From: Bombardia bombarda
Taxonomy: Eukaryota > Ascomycota > Sordariomycetes > Sordariales > Lasiosphaeriaceae
Direction of reading: 5' to 3'
Assembly: GCA_030512295.1 (NCBI GenBank)
Contig: JAULSR010000010.1
Coordinates: 868,001-932,000, forward strand
DNA length: 64,000 nucleotides
Shown here: piece after piece, positions 51,758 to 63,786 of the stretch
Numbering within the stretch: the stretch's first letter is position 1
Layout of the letters: each line of letters opens with the position of its first letter
The notes under the pieces: model-generated
Told to the model about the DNA's origin: nothing
The model's input: the letters and a program-made list of their open reading frames with translations, nothing else
Database searches by the model: none
Program-made: the position numbers and the translations under genes

Positions 51758-53318
51758 ATGAACTGTTTATTTTGCATTCGCGACGGGCTCAGAGTAAGCA
51801 AACTCTACACTTTCGACCTCCTCGCACCACCGCTCACTCCCTCACCATCAACCGCAACCATGGCAGAACGTCCTTTCAAAAATGCACGCCCGCCTCCATC
51901 CACCCATGACCAACCCCCTCTCACCATCATGAGCTGACCATCCCCATCCACCACACAGATAATCGTCGTCGGCGCCGGCCCCTCAGGCCTGCTCCTCTCC
52001 CTCCTGCTCTCCAAGCACGGCATCCCCGTGACCATCCTCGAGGCGGCCGATCACCTCGACCAGCAACCGCGCGCAGCGCACTACGGCACGCCGGCGATCC
52101 CCGAGTTCCGGCGCGCGGGCATCATCGACGAGGTGCGGGCGCGCGGGATGCGGCTGTCGACCATGTGCTGGCGCCGCTTCGACGACCACGGCTACATGGC
52201 CGGCTTCGACGCGTCCGACGTGCTGGCCGACGTCGACGGCGAGGACCTGCGCACGCATTGTTTTGTCATGCAGGACCTCGACCAGCTCATGGCTGATCGG
52301 TTCCGGGATGAGTACGGGGGCGTGATTTGCTGGGAGCACAGGGTGACGGGCGTGGGGCAGGACGGGGAGAAGGCGTGGGTTGATGTTGAGGTCGGGAAGG
52401 GTGGGGAGACGAAGAGGATGGAGGCGGATTATGTGGTGGGGTGTGATGGGGCGAGTAGTATTGTGCGGAGGAGCTTGTTTGGGGAGGAGTTTCCGGGGTT
52501 TACGTGGGATGCGCAGATTATTGCGACTAATGTTTGTTGTTGGCCCCTTATTTGTTGTGTTTGCGATCGGGTCAGTGGCTGATTTGTGGCAAAACACAGA
52601 CCTACTACGACTTTGCGGGAAAGTTTGGCTTCAACGATGCCGACTTTATTGTTCACCCCGAGCACTTCTTTGTTTGTTCCCCCCTTTTCCTTTACCTTCT
52701 ATCTTTTGTCCAAACCAACCTGACAACTGCCTTTCCCTCTCACAGATGGCCGCCAAAATCTCCCAAGACGGCCTCTACCGCATCACCTACGGCGAAACGC
52801 CCGGCCTCTCCCACGAAGAATACCGCGCCCGCCAGCCCTGGAAGTTCTCCACCATCCTCCCCGGCAACCCAACCCCCGACGACTACAAGATGATCAACTT
52901 CTCTCCCTACAAGATGCATCAGCGGTGCGCGCCCGCCTTTACCGTCGGCCGTATCTTGCTAGCTGCGGATGCAGCACATCTCTGCAACCCCTGGGGCGGG
53001 CTGGGCATCACGGGCGGCTTTGTTGATGTTGGCGGGCTGTATGACTGTCTCGCGGGCATCTGGGACGGCAAGGTCGGTCCCGAGATTTTGAAGCTGTATA
53101 GCGAGAAGAGGATCGAGAAGTGGAAGACGGTGATTGATCCGATCAGCCAAGAGAACTTTAGACGGGTGAGCGATGCCGACCCAAACACAAGGTTTGAGCG
53201 GGATGAGTTTATGCAGCTGTTGAAGAAGGGCGAGACGGACAGGCCGTTTTTAAAGGATCTGCTGTTGGGCTTTATGGCGGTCAGGTATGACTTTACGCAG
53301 CATTATGACAAGGTGTAG
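51758..53318 (+). CDS. FAD-dependent aromatic-ring-type monooxygenase
   Basis: Exons 51959-52531, 52600-52671 and 52746-53318 join in phase 0 and encode a PF01494-type flavin monooxygenase. FAD motifs are IIVVGAGPSG at the start of exon 2, the GCDGASS (DG) motif near the end of exon 2, and GRILLAADAAHLCNPWGGLG in the last exon; the usual GD is AD here. The family hydroxylates phenols and polyketide-like substrates using NAD(P)H and oxygen. The first exon is uncertain: the best choice is ATG 51758 to 51793 (12 codons) with donor GTAAGC and a branch CTGAC 20 nt before the acceptor, giving 417 residues. The gene ends 325 bp before the convergent HET gene. Confidence 0.85.
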
Positions 53319-53642
53319 AGGGTATATAGTTGCCAGTCTTTGTTCCCACAGCCACGAGCATCTCCTCAAGAGGGGCAAGTGGAACCAAGGCGAAGAAAAG
53401 CTCATGTACTAGAGCATCTCGTTTAGCACCTTCATTAGCCAAACATTTGCGGCAATGCATCTCGACAGAGTTTCACGTTTCGTGCTGGATGCAGTCCTCC
53501 CCCCCGCTTCATATCAGAGCGCCAGCTGGAGTTCCAGCGTTGTCGATGACGACAATGCGTTTTCGTGGGCTTTGTTCCCAAAGCCAGTCTTCGTTTATCA
53601 AGATTGGGGATGATGAGCAACAACCAGTTCATCACCAGAACA

Positions 53643-56600
53643 TCAATCAATACACCACAACACCTCATCATCCTCAATCTCCGTCGATCCAATACCACCA
53701 GCCCTCGCCAGAATATCCACATGTCTTACAAAAGTATCAACCGCCATCTCGTCCGTGGCCGAAGACTTCTTGGTCAAGGCCAGCAACAGCAATGCCGTCT
53801 TCAACTCGTCCGACTCGGCTACCATATCCCTCGCCGTCTGCCGCAGCAGCTGGAGAATTAGACCGTCATCCTTCCAGACGACCTCGACCCCATCACCGCC
53901 GCCTCGCTTGTCTGCCTCAGCATTGACAGCTGCGTGAAAGCGAGCGAGGTACGTTTCCATTTGGGACGCGATATGACAGGTGGAGGCGGTCAGTCCCACA
54001 AACGTAACGGGGTACTCAGTTCGAACGTAGATTGGGCTGTCGCTGTCCTCCGAGGTAACATCTTCTGTGATGGTAACCAGCAGACCCTGGCCGATCGAGT
54101 CTTCGCCTTTGAAGATGAGGGCAGCATTGCCGGCTTTGACAAGCTCGTACGGGTCTGGTCGTGCTGTAGGGGTTTCTGGCTGCTGTTCTGTTTTTGGCTC
54201 CTTTCCTGGAGTATGCAGCTCGCCGACCAACTCAACAACCGTATCGGCCTTCACCTCACCATCGTCCTTCTCGCCTATTTCCTCCGTGCCAGTAGTAGTA
54301 GCGTTCTTAGCCCACGCAGGCTCCTCGTCCATCTCAGGAATCTGATGAATCCTGACCGCATACCACAGGTCCCCACCTGGCGGCATCTGCACAAACAGCG
54401 CCTTCGTCCTCTCCGTCTCCCTGTCCTCTTTGTCCCGCTTAATCTCTCTCTCATCCTCATCCCCATCTTCATCCTTCAGCCCCTTCCTCAACAAATACCG
54501 CCCATACCATCCCTTATTTTCTCCCATCACTGCCAACCTCGCCCCCTTAAACCTCGCCTCCAATCCCCTCTTCCCGATCCTGCCCGCCCGAAACCCCACA
54601 ATACTCAAATCCAGCTCCCCATACTTCGCATGCTGAATCAACGTCCTGGGCGCCCACCGGAACCCATCGACCTCGACCCTCGGAATCGTCGAAAACACAA
54701 TCCCCTTGGGCACCATGCCCGTCTGCGCCTCGATCCGCCTCCACAACTCACACATGCCCTCCTCCACCGTCTGCCCGTTCCCAATCAGCGGCACGGCGTC
54801 GTGCGTCTTGCCAATGCTCAAGCCCAGCAGCGTCGCCAAGCAAATCACCTCGTCCGACAGGACCGACACGCTCCTGAACTTGAGCGCATGCCACAGGAAG
54901 AAAAAGAATGACGGGCTCATCCTCTCCTCCTCCTCATCAGCATCACCCCTCCTCGACGACCCAGACCAGTCCGACAAAGACCACATGCTCGACCCCAGCT
55001 GCGAGAACTTGCCCAGCGTGTCAAACGCCAGCGCCGCCTCCTCACCGCTGCGTCCCTCCTTGAGCAGATTCACCAGGCTCATCAGACTCATGACCCCCCC
55101 GTCGTAGCCCAGCACAAGCCGGTCGCCGGCCCCGCGCTTGCTCTTGTGGCGGCCCGCCAGCACGCCCTCCTGGAGCGTCCACATGCGGCGCATCCAGGGC
55201 GAGACGTACAGCGTGGCAGCCACGTCCATGACGCCCCTTTCGGGATGGTTCAAGTACTCGGCGATGTCAAGACTCTCGAGGGTGGTGCTGCGGACGAGCA
55301 CGGCGCAGGCGTGAGCATAAATGTCGCGCATCTTGGCGAGACACAGGTTCTTGCCGTAGCCGGGCGTGGAGGGGCAGCACATGGTGTCGAGCCAGATGTT
55401 GATGCTGCGGACCTTGGAGGCCCTCTCGATGACGAGCTTTGTCGGCTCGTTGCCGTCGCCGTCGTCAGACGCGAGGTCCTTCTCGGCGCTCTCGACCACC
55501 TGCATGGCCTGCATGGCCCAGTACTGGACGTAGCTGAGCTGGCAGAAGGGAAGGCTGTTGGCGTGCGGGTTGCCCATGCCCTCGGACCACACGTGCGAGA
55601 GGGCGACGTAGTGATTTTCTGGGTTGAGCTGGTCGGCTGGGTCGAGGGAGATGGACGAGAGGGCGACGCCGATGGAGTCGTCTTCGAGGCGGCCGATGGT
55701 GAAGCAGGGGATGTTGTTGCCTTCTGAAGCGTAGATGTCGATCAGGGAGGGCTCGTCGAAGTCGATCATGCCTGGGCACTGGCAGTCGGGGGACATGTGG
55801 CGCGCGGTGGAAGGGACGTAGAGGGTGCAGCTGTGATGTGGGCAGTCCGTGTGGAGGGGAGGGGATGGGTCGTCGGTGGGCGGCCTGAAGCGGGTGAAGT
55901 AGTAGAAGGAGGCGATGGTGTTGAAGTTGTCGACGAAGCGGGAGATGTCGGCCGGGCACCAGCCAGCAGCGACCAAGCTGGATCTCAGCGGTGGGGAGAA
56001 AGGATTGATGAGTGGTAGGGAGGAGACCTTGGAGAGGAAGCTGTGGCGGCCGTAGATGGGCCGGACCTTTGGGGGAGGAAGGGGGAGGCCGAGTGAGGCG
56101 GCTGGACTGATTCTTAGCATCTGCTTGGAGAAGCAGTGAAACGGGCAAGCTCACCGTCATAGATAGGTCCGTTGTCCACTGCCGTGGCGACAGCGCTGTC
56201 CAGCGTCTCGCACAGTGCAGCCAGGCAGAGCATCTGTTCTGCCTCGACCAAAGTAAAGCCGGGGAATAGCCCCTCCACCCGGTCGAAGGCACTATTGGCC
56301 ATGTCCAAGCACTGCTCCAAGTGCTTGTGGTAATCGTCTCCGCGGCGGATCAAGGCCAACTTCCCGTCGGTCCTCCACTTGGCCAAATCATGGCGGAGGG
56401 TCCGAGTTGACAGGGAGATGTCTGTGATCTCGTCGTTCTCATCTTTGGTGACTTCGACATAGCTGGTGATATCGTACAACTCATCACCGAGAAACTCCCT
56501 GATGAGAGAGAAAAAGAGCCAGCCTTGGTGGTAATTGAGAATGTCCTGACTCGAGACACTGGCGGTGAAGCGACCCGCGAGGGCGTCTGCTTGCGTCGGC

Positions 56601-56743
56601 ACGTTGGGGTGGTTTCCCGTCAGCAGCGACCCATGTCGCTCGTCAAAGGAGAGAAAGGGTCCGCCATCGTCGAGTAGTTTAGTCGCCAAGGGAATGGTCG
56701 GGTGGCCCTGGATCGGGTTTCGCGGGATGGCGAGATGCTCCAT
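53643..56743 (-). CDS. HET-domain protein
   Basis: Two exons (56743-56155 and 56101-53643), split by a 53-nt intron with branch GCTAAG, give 1015 residues. HET proteins control heterokaryon (vegetative) incompatibility and related cell-death responses. The N-terminal ~200 residues are of unknown type. The HET core lies at about residues 350-500: NHYVALSHVWSEG, INIWLDTMCCP, MRDIYAHACAVLV and PWMRRMWTLQEGVLA. A long C-terminal part follows, with an acidic/basic low-complexity stretch (DEDGDEDEREIKRDKEDRE) around residue 745, and the frame ends at DDEVLWCID. No NACHT or repeat domain is seen, so if it signals alone its sensing part must be within the unknown regions. It lies next to the deaminase-like gene, in the same orientation. 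Confidence 0.9.
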
Positions 56744-57189
56744 CTTGATTGTTCTCGGCTGATATTAAGGTGAGTTTGAACTGGCTGAGTGAAATCCAGA
56801 TGAGTGAAATCCAGATGAGTGAAGTGCATCTTTTGTATTGAAGAATGGGCGACACGTTGAGGCAGCCGAGCCGAGCACTGACAACGCATGGAAGGAATCG
56901 GCTGGTGAGGGGCTGTGCCCACAGGGGGTGGGTAGGGATTTCCCCCTAACCTTGGGATTGATCCTTTGCCGCCCAAGAGGCACCTAGCTCTAGCGGGTAG
57001 GTACTGTACATGTACCTAGGGACTTCTACCTAGGGACTCTACAGATCGACAAGTTCCCAATTCAGCGTCTTCAACTCCCATCGTCAATTGGCTCAATTCG
57101 AGTGTCTACCTCGATTCTCTGCTCTCCAAGATTACGGAACTCTTCCTATTTGCAGCGTTAACATTCTGCAGGTACATACTCCCAATCCA

Positions 57190-57203
57190 TCACAGCATCG
57201 CCC

Positions 57204-57241
<38 letters not shown>

Positions 57242-59046
57242 TCATCCAGCTCACCCTCAGCCGCAAATAAACCCGCCCTCTCCTCCGCCTCCCCCACATC
57301 CAATTCCCCGACCAAACTCGCCACATCCTCCACCTCCACCTCCAAGTCCTCGTTGGAATTATCCCCTCCACCACCCACATCACTACCAGAACTGGTACTC
57401 CCTCCCGACCTCGTCCACCCCTCCGCCATACTCACCGTCGCCGAAAACGTGTTCGTATCCAGCCTCTTATACGTCGGCGGGATCTTCTTCCGCACAATAT
57501 CAAACGCGTCCTTCCTCAGCCGCTGCAACACCCGGTCGACCATGATCTGCCGAGCTTCCTCGCCCTCCTTCTTCCCCTGCGAAGGGTACACATCGGGAAA
57601 CCGCCAGTTATGGTAGACATTGCCGTGGGTGGGCCGGTGCTCGACATGGGAGCGGTGCTCCTCAAAGTAGTAGGCGCACAGCTTGCACGTCGGCTTGCTG
57701 CTGCCAATGTACATCCAGTCGTTGAAGAAATGCGACGGGTTGATGCCATCGCCGAAATCAGGGCTTTTGGCGAGAAAGTCGAGCAGCAACACCTCCGAGT
57801 GCACGATTGGCCGGAACGTGTCCTTGGAGTACTCGTGCTGGATGCGCTGGTCGAGGTCGAACGACTGCAGGCTGCGGACGTAGTCGCGGAAGATGGTGAT
57901 CTCTTTCTCCTTGCGCGTCATGCGACCGACGATGCTGTCGGCTGACATGCTCTTGTTCCGCGCCGGTCTAGCAGCAGGCTGGCTGGATGGAAGGAAGGAT
58001 AAAAGTGGGTTGAGAAAGAGCTGCGGCCAGGTCCTGCGCGCGAGCAGAAAGAAGGTGACCGACTGGGGATAGGCCAGGATACGCCTGGCATTATGCAGAA
58101 AGTCAGACCAGACCTCCATGCTGGTGATACCGGGCATGGACGAGCGGCGACCCTCGGCGGCACGCTGCTCGATGGTCTTGCCAGCAGGGGTAGAGAAGAT
58201 GTGGATAAGTTGACGGATGGTGGTTTCGCATTTGGTGACGTCTGTCGATAGTGTCAGCGGCCATGATTTGAAATATGACTGGGGTTGGTGGCTCACAGTC
58301 CGGCTCGGGGTCATGAAGTTCTCCCCCTATGTTTCCTGGGTCGACAAGAACTGAGAGCTCATTGGCGATTATTTTGTCTAATTATATGGGGAGTAGGTCA
58401 GTAAGTCTTCCTTCAAACTTCAAACCTGAATTCGAAAACAGCACTTACTCTCATCGGATTCATCCAGACGACAGCGCTTCAGACACTCATCGAGCTCCTT
58501 CTGAATGCCCCTCAAGTACACGCTGATTCTCGGCCGATTAAACTGCAAGACGTCATACAGCAAGCTCTTTCTGACCTTGTTCTGCCGTGCTGGGTCATCG
58601 GGAGCTTCCCCGATCTGGCGGAGGAGGCTTTTGACGAACTCACCAGCGGTGGCCAGTTCTTTAGGGGATGCTTGGTTGACGGCAAACCAGTAGTGCACCC
58701 GCCCTTTGTTGAACAGACTATTCAGTATCGTCAAGGAGGTGACTGAGTTGCCTCCCCGGCTTCGGTCGCAAACATGGCATAGCTTGTTGACAAAGGCATG
58801 GAACAGCTGCTCAAGATCACCGGTGTTGACCTTCGCTGGCATGTCGACAGAAGAATCCCTGTAATTGTTGCTGGGTGCATCTGTGAGAGAGATTTGAAGC
58901 ACAAGGGGTTCGTAGAACTTGTGCGTGATACGGGACGGCAGTAGAATAGGCTCCTCGTTGCTGTGAGCCGTGTGAACAATGGGGGCGGATTGGTCATTGT
59001 CGTCTGCGGTAAGTTGATCCGAAAGCGATGAAGTTTTGTGAGGCAT
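57190..59046 (-). CDS. OTT_1508-type deaminase-like protein
   Basis: Three exons (59046-58449, 58377-58297, 58241-57190) join in frame to 576 residues. The C-terminal half carries a cytidine-deaminase-fold signature: VHSEVLLLDFL near residue 373 (zinc-binding His and catalytic Glu) and SKPTCKLCAYYF near residue 410 (zinc-binding cysteines), followed by HGNVYHNWRFPDVY. This pattern fits the OTT_1508-like deaminase family (PF14441), widespread in fungi; its substrate is unknown and predicted to be nucleic acid or nucleotide. The N-terminal ~225 residues contain HVCDRSRGG and helical segments but no known domain. The tail is acidic, ending in a (DDG)n run encoded by a CATCGTCGC repeat at 57205-57245. 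The gene is 447 bp upstream of the HET gene, on the same strand. Confidence 0.8.
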
Positions 59047-60006
59047 GGTGAATGCTTATTAACTGATGTGATGAAGGTTATGATTTCTGGTGCTTCTTTG
59101 CATCAAACAGAGTCGACTGAGTGCCTTGCTTCATCAGACTATATCCACACGACGGAACAGTTCTCCCAAGATATACCTGATATCCACCCCTATTCCTTTG
59201 TCTTTCTGGAAGATTCTCACTGTCTCCAAAAAGTGCACTTTCCACACGATGACTCAACCATGGAAGCAAGCGGTTTGCTTTATGGGGCTATGGCTGCAGA
59301 TCTCCCACAGCCAGTCCGATGTACGCAACCTTCCGTATCCGTCCCGTCTCGAGTTCAATTTGGGACTGGTCACAAAATGACGACGGCCGCGAATAGAACA
59401 CCATCGAACATCGTGTTTTCAATCTCACCGAAACTCTGCATCGGCATCCTGCATGATGGAGGTTAACAGCATATGAGGCCATACCCACCATAAAAACCCG
59501 ATCAGGCCGGCCTGCAGGTTCGCCAATGGGAAGCAGGTTGGCGCCCGAAAATTGCTGCTCTGGCAAACTGCCTTGCACTCGGACAAGGCTTTCTTTCTTG
59601 CCAGTCAAAAGCAATATGGGGGATTACAACTTGGCTAGCGTCGGGGGCATACAGCTACGCAATTGCAGAACCAAAGTCAAATACCTCTTCAACACGCCCC
59701 AAATCTGATGGAAATTCCCCCTCCTCAGTGTCGCAACTGGGGCATACACCTGGACATAGTTCAATCGGCCTGATTGGCCATTACCCCTCGTCTTCACTGT
59801 CACTGAAGCTGCATCCCTTGGCTCATCACATCACTTGCCACTGTCAGTACCTACCCAAGTCACTCTCCCTGTTTCTCTTTATCTCCTCGCTTCTCTTTTC
59901 GTCCAGCATCGTACATCACATGTGTCTCCAGTTACCAGGTCTATGCTAACGCACCAAGATAGAGCAAGGTTCACTACCGCACTGCCCCTAGGCTCATGGA
60001 ACAGAA
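59047..60006. promoter_or_regulatory. Divergent region between the deaminase-like and zinc-finger genes
   Basis: About 960 bp with no supported gene; it separates the two divergent starts. Open frames of up to 142 codons here lack motifs. Confidence 0.4.
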
Positions 60007-61430
60007 ATGTTACCAATGGATCAATCAGAGTACTCACAAGACAGTTATTACCTGGGCATGAGTTGCGTCACTCTTGACATGGAAGACGACGAAAAAAACT
60101 TGCCGTCATCCCAAGGTTCGTGTCACTTTGTTCTTTTACCCCTTCATGTATTATTTGTGTCTAACGAATGAACTTGTGCGCAGAGCCGATGTCAATGAGC
60201 CAAGGGCCCACTCTGATGCCAACTGAGATTGAGCCCCTGACACAAATGGGCTTTCCTACCCAGTTCGACCTAGCCGAAATCATATTCGATGATCACACTG
60301 AGGCACTAGCTTCTCTGGATTTCTCTGATGTGTTTCACCCATCTATCAACGACAACGATGGTCTTGTCTACGATTCTTATTTAGACATCATGCAGGCCAC
60401 GGACTTCGTGGGCTCGTTTGAGGAAACTCCAGAGCCCGTGTCTGGTTTCCAGCCTGACTCTCAATATGCCCACATGACCTGCCCAGAGACGGGTATGGAC
60501 ACTGGTTATATGAATACGTGGCCTTCCCAGCCCAACCCCCAGACTGACACGAGTGACTTCGTTTTCGGTCAGTCAAATGACTCTATTGCCCCATTCCACT
60601 CACCGGCATAGGCGGAGCAGCGAATAGTTGAACCCGGCATCGATCCCCACACCAGTGGGTTTGCTTGGTCAATTTCGGAAAATGCAATGGAGTCAGCTCA
60701 CATCGAAGGCACCGTTCAGCCTTATACTTTTGATCAAAGAAATTCCAACCCAGAGAACAGCCATTTCTCGTTTAACAACAACCCTTTTTCTATGAATGGC
60801 TCTTATTCCAATATGGACACAGTCACTACCGATCTCAACCAATTTACTCCCTCTGACATTTCTTTTACCCCTGATTTCGATACTCCTTTCCCCCCTGATT
60901 CCCATGCGAACGCGACGCCTCCACTGGTCAACCCCCTGGACCCGTCCTCTGATGTGGATGGCCAAGGTCAGTCAAGCCCCCTCCATTCACATCAAGAGAT
61001 TACCTATATAGTGACTGTAACGATAGGCAATACCAAGTCTGGCTATCGCTGGTGCTGCAACAAGTGGTGGAAATTCAGGCGTGACTTTAAGTGAGTACCC
61101 AGATTTTTTTGAATCAGATAACGGATATGAGCATTATCTCACTCACTTTCTTGCCACCACTACAGTAAGCACGTCAAGAATCACACCCTTCCAGAAGTGT
61201 GCATAGCCGACCACCGCTGTAGTAAGAGATATCCGCACCCAAAGGAGCTGCGCAAACACTATTGGAGCAGGCATAAAGACTACGCGAGAGATCCAAAAAA
61301 CAATGTTCCTGATATCAGTGGCAAGTGCTCGAATTGCGGCAAACGATTTTCAAGGAAGGATAACATCACCCCTGGCAGACACCGATGCAGAAGTGCCCGG
61401 CAGTTGCGAACTCTCTCCAGCAGTAATTAA
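60007..61430 (+). CDS. C2H2-like zinc-finger protein, probable transcription factor
   Basis: Exons 60007-60115, 60184-60567, 60628-61090 and 61166-61430 give 406 residues. The 60-nt intron at 60568-60627 removes an in-frame TAG (60609-60611); a second in-frame 60-nt segment (60967-61026) with the same donor may or may not be spliced. Residues 1-300 are acidic, rich in Asp, Ser, Pro and Phe, with FDLAEIIFDDH and SLDFSDVFHPS patches like activation domains. The C-terminal part has two or three irregular zinc fingers: YRWCCNKWWKFRRDFNKHVKNH, VCIADHRCSKRYPHPKELRKHYWSRH and KCSNCGKRFSRKDNITPGRHRC. It is convergent with the GH105 gene. Targets are unknown. Confidence 0.75.
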
Positions 61431-61721
61431 GGATGGTGAAGGGGCGGAATTCAATGGTTGACTGGAGTAAAACGTCTTTTTCTTTTTTCACTTCAAGCTT
61501 TTCTTTTTCTTGCTCAGACTGGAAGCACGATTGTCTACGAGTACTGATTATTTTTTATCTTCCCCTCTTACCCTTTTCCTGCTCTGCTTTCAGTCATTTC
61601 ACCATGTTTGACATCACTTACCTACTCGAGCTTTATTCACCAGCCGTTTCTGCGCTTGAAAGTCCAGTTCGTTCCAGTTGAAACCCATTGACTCCACTCA
61701 TAACACAGACAATCACTGTGC

Positions 61722-62981
61722 TCATACCCCCTTGGCCTTGATATACGCCTCCATCTCCACACTGGCCATCACAAACGGTGACAAACCCAACAGCGAGTTC
61801 TCCACAATCGGCACCGTAGTATAATACTGCATCGACACACCACCAGTCAGCAATGTCTCTCATCATCACATCACACATGCGCCACAACGCAGCAAACTAA
61901 CCTTGAAATCCCCATTCCCATCCAAACTCCCCACCCTCACCGTCCCCTCCCAGTTCAGCGTCCCATTCGTCCCATTTCTCGCCACAAACCTCTCCGTCAT
62001 CAGCCCGTACGCCCGTTCCGCCACCTTCCCATACCCCTCCACCACATCCCCACTCAAATACCCCTTCCTCACCCCCTTCAACAGCCCATACGTATACATA
62101 GCCGTCCCGCTGCTCTCGATATAATTCCCCTCCATCCCCGGATACGGCGCGTCCATCACCAGCCACCACCCACCACTCTTAACATCCTGCGCCGTCTTGA
62201 GCGCCTTGGCCAGCGTATCCAAATACCCCCTCAGCTTGGCATACCCCGGATGGCCAGTCGGAAACCAGTCCAGGACGTCCACGAGCGCCATCAGATACCA
62301 CCCCTGCGCCCTGTCCCAGACGCGCGGGCTGGCGCCCGTCTTCGGGTCCGCCCAGACGGCCTTGAGGGACTCGTCGTAGCCGTGGTACAGCATGCCCGTC
62401 GTCTGGTTGCGGCAGTGCTTCTCGACCAGGTCGAACTGCAATATGATGTTGTCCCACGCTGACGTGTTCTTGGCCTCGAACAGAGAAGTATACGCAGCGC
62501 TGAAGGGCTCGGCCATGTATAACCCATCAAGCCACATCTGATTGGGGTACTTGGGGTCCTTGTGCCAGTATCCTCCCGAGGGCGTGCGCTTCTGCTTGTT
62601 GACGAGCTGGTCGTGCAAAAAGTCCAGAGCGGTCTTGTACTTTGGTAGGGGGTTGAGGGTGTAGAGGTTGAGGATGACAGCGCCGACGCGGATGTTGTCG
62701 AGCTGGTGGTCAGTCAGGTCCCAGTCCTTGATGGAGCCGTTTGTGTGGAGGATGGCGTCGATCTGGGAGATAAGGTATTTGAGGTAGGTGGGCGAGGAGG
62801 TGGCGTTGTAGACCATTTCGATAGAGCGGTGGAAGGTTGCGACGTCGTACCAGCGCGTGGCGGTCACGCCGTGGGCGATCATGCTGTCGGCCATCCAGGT
62901 TGAGTAGAGCTGGGCAGCGGCGGAGACATGGTGGAGGAGGGCGAGAGGAGTAAGGAGGATGAGGGGGTTGATGAGCCGCAT
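61722..62981 (-). CDS. GH105 unsaturated rhamnogalacturonyl hydrolase, secreted
   Basis: Two exons (62981-61902 and 61826-61722) give 394 residues. GH105 enzymes remove the unsaturated galacturonyl residue that pectin lyases leave on rhamnogalacturonan fragments. The signal peptide is MRLINPLILLTPLALLHHVSA. The (alpha/alpha)6-barrel motifs are in order: DHQLDNIRVG near residue 93, GGYWHKDPKYPNQMWLDGLYMAEPF near residue 140 (the Asp in MWLDGLYM is the expected general acid), RVWDRAQGWYLMAL near residue 225, and SSGTAMYTYGLLKG near residue 305. The second exon supplies YYTTVPIVENSLLGLSPFV and the end. The start at 62981 is chosen because it gives the signal peptide; upstream in-frame codons lack an ATG. 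Confidence 0.93.
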
Positions 62982-63786
62982 TTTGGATGGTGGTGAATTC
63001 TCCAAAAGGGAAGAGACAATGCAGGAGTGAGAACCTTGGTGGATTAGGAACACACTGATATTTGGGGAATCTAAGGTGTTATATCTCCCCTCCTTGTATG
63101 CCTATAGGACAGCCGGGATTTGATAATCGCCACGGCCCGGACGGATCTGCAATTGGAGAGACCCTTGCCCGCACACTGCACCTACAGATGGGTTGCAATC
63201 AAGGCTCGGCTAATGTGGCCGGGGGAGGGTCGACAGCAATAAGAGGCAGCGATAATCCAGGAACGCTGCATGATACGTGGATAATCTCATTTAGACTGCG
63301 TCGTCGCGATATTGAGCGACCGAAAGCCCAGCTTGCATGTGGTTGTGGCGGCGATTGTGACTGTGATGGCATCGTGCAAGTAGATTCAGGGGCTGCCAGC
63401 TCGACCACAACGCGACAGGTAGATGGATATGAGCAGGAAACGTGTCAATAATTAGTTGTAAACGGTCTTGAGTAAATATTGAAGATCCGTTATCGACAAA
63501 CATTGCTGTCAGTTGATGACAGCCTAACCAGGTCCAAATGAACTCCATGTTCAGATACAGATCAAAACAAAGTAGTACCATACTACGATACAAAAGAAAG
63601 CTCCACACATGTGTTCTCCCCAAACTTAGGTGCCTAAATCAGTCCCCAATAACACCCCACTCATTCAGCCACCTACTGATAACCCTGCTTGCTCCTCTTA
63701 AACTTCTGACTTCCCTCACTGCTGCTCTTATCCTACTCCTTCTGATACTTGTATGTCCCACCCGAGCTCTGAATCCAGATGCTATT
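62982..63786. promoter_or_regulatory. GH105 promoter region
   Basis: No gene is supported; the first part is the promoter of the minus-strand GH105 gene. No clear TATA box was found. Confidence 0.35.

Noticed and set aside
51860..51930. ATG 51860 as the start of the monooxygenase
   Set aside because: It meets a TGA before the FAD motif and lacks a usable donor; joining it would require a 30-nt intron with a non-GT donor.
53934..54911. 325-codon plus-strand open frame over the HET gene
   Set aside because: Shadow frame; the HET reading on the minus strand has the expected motifs.
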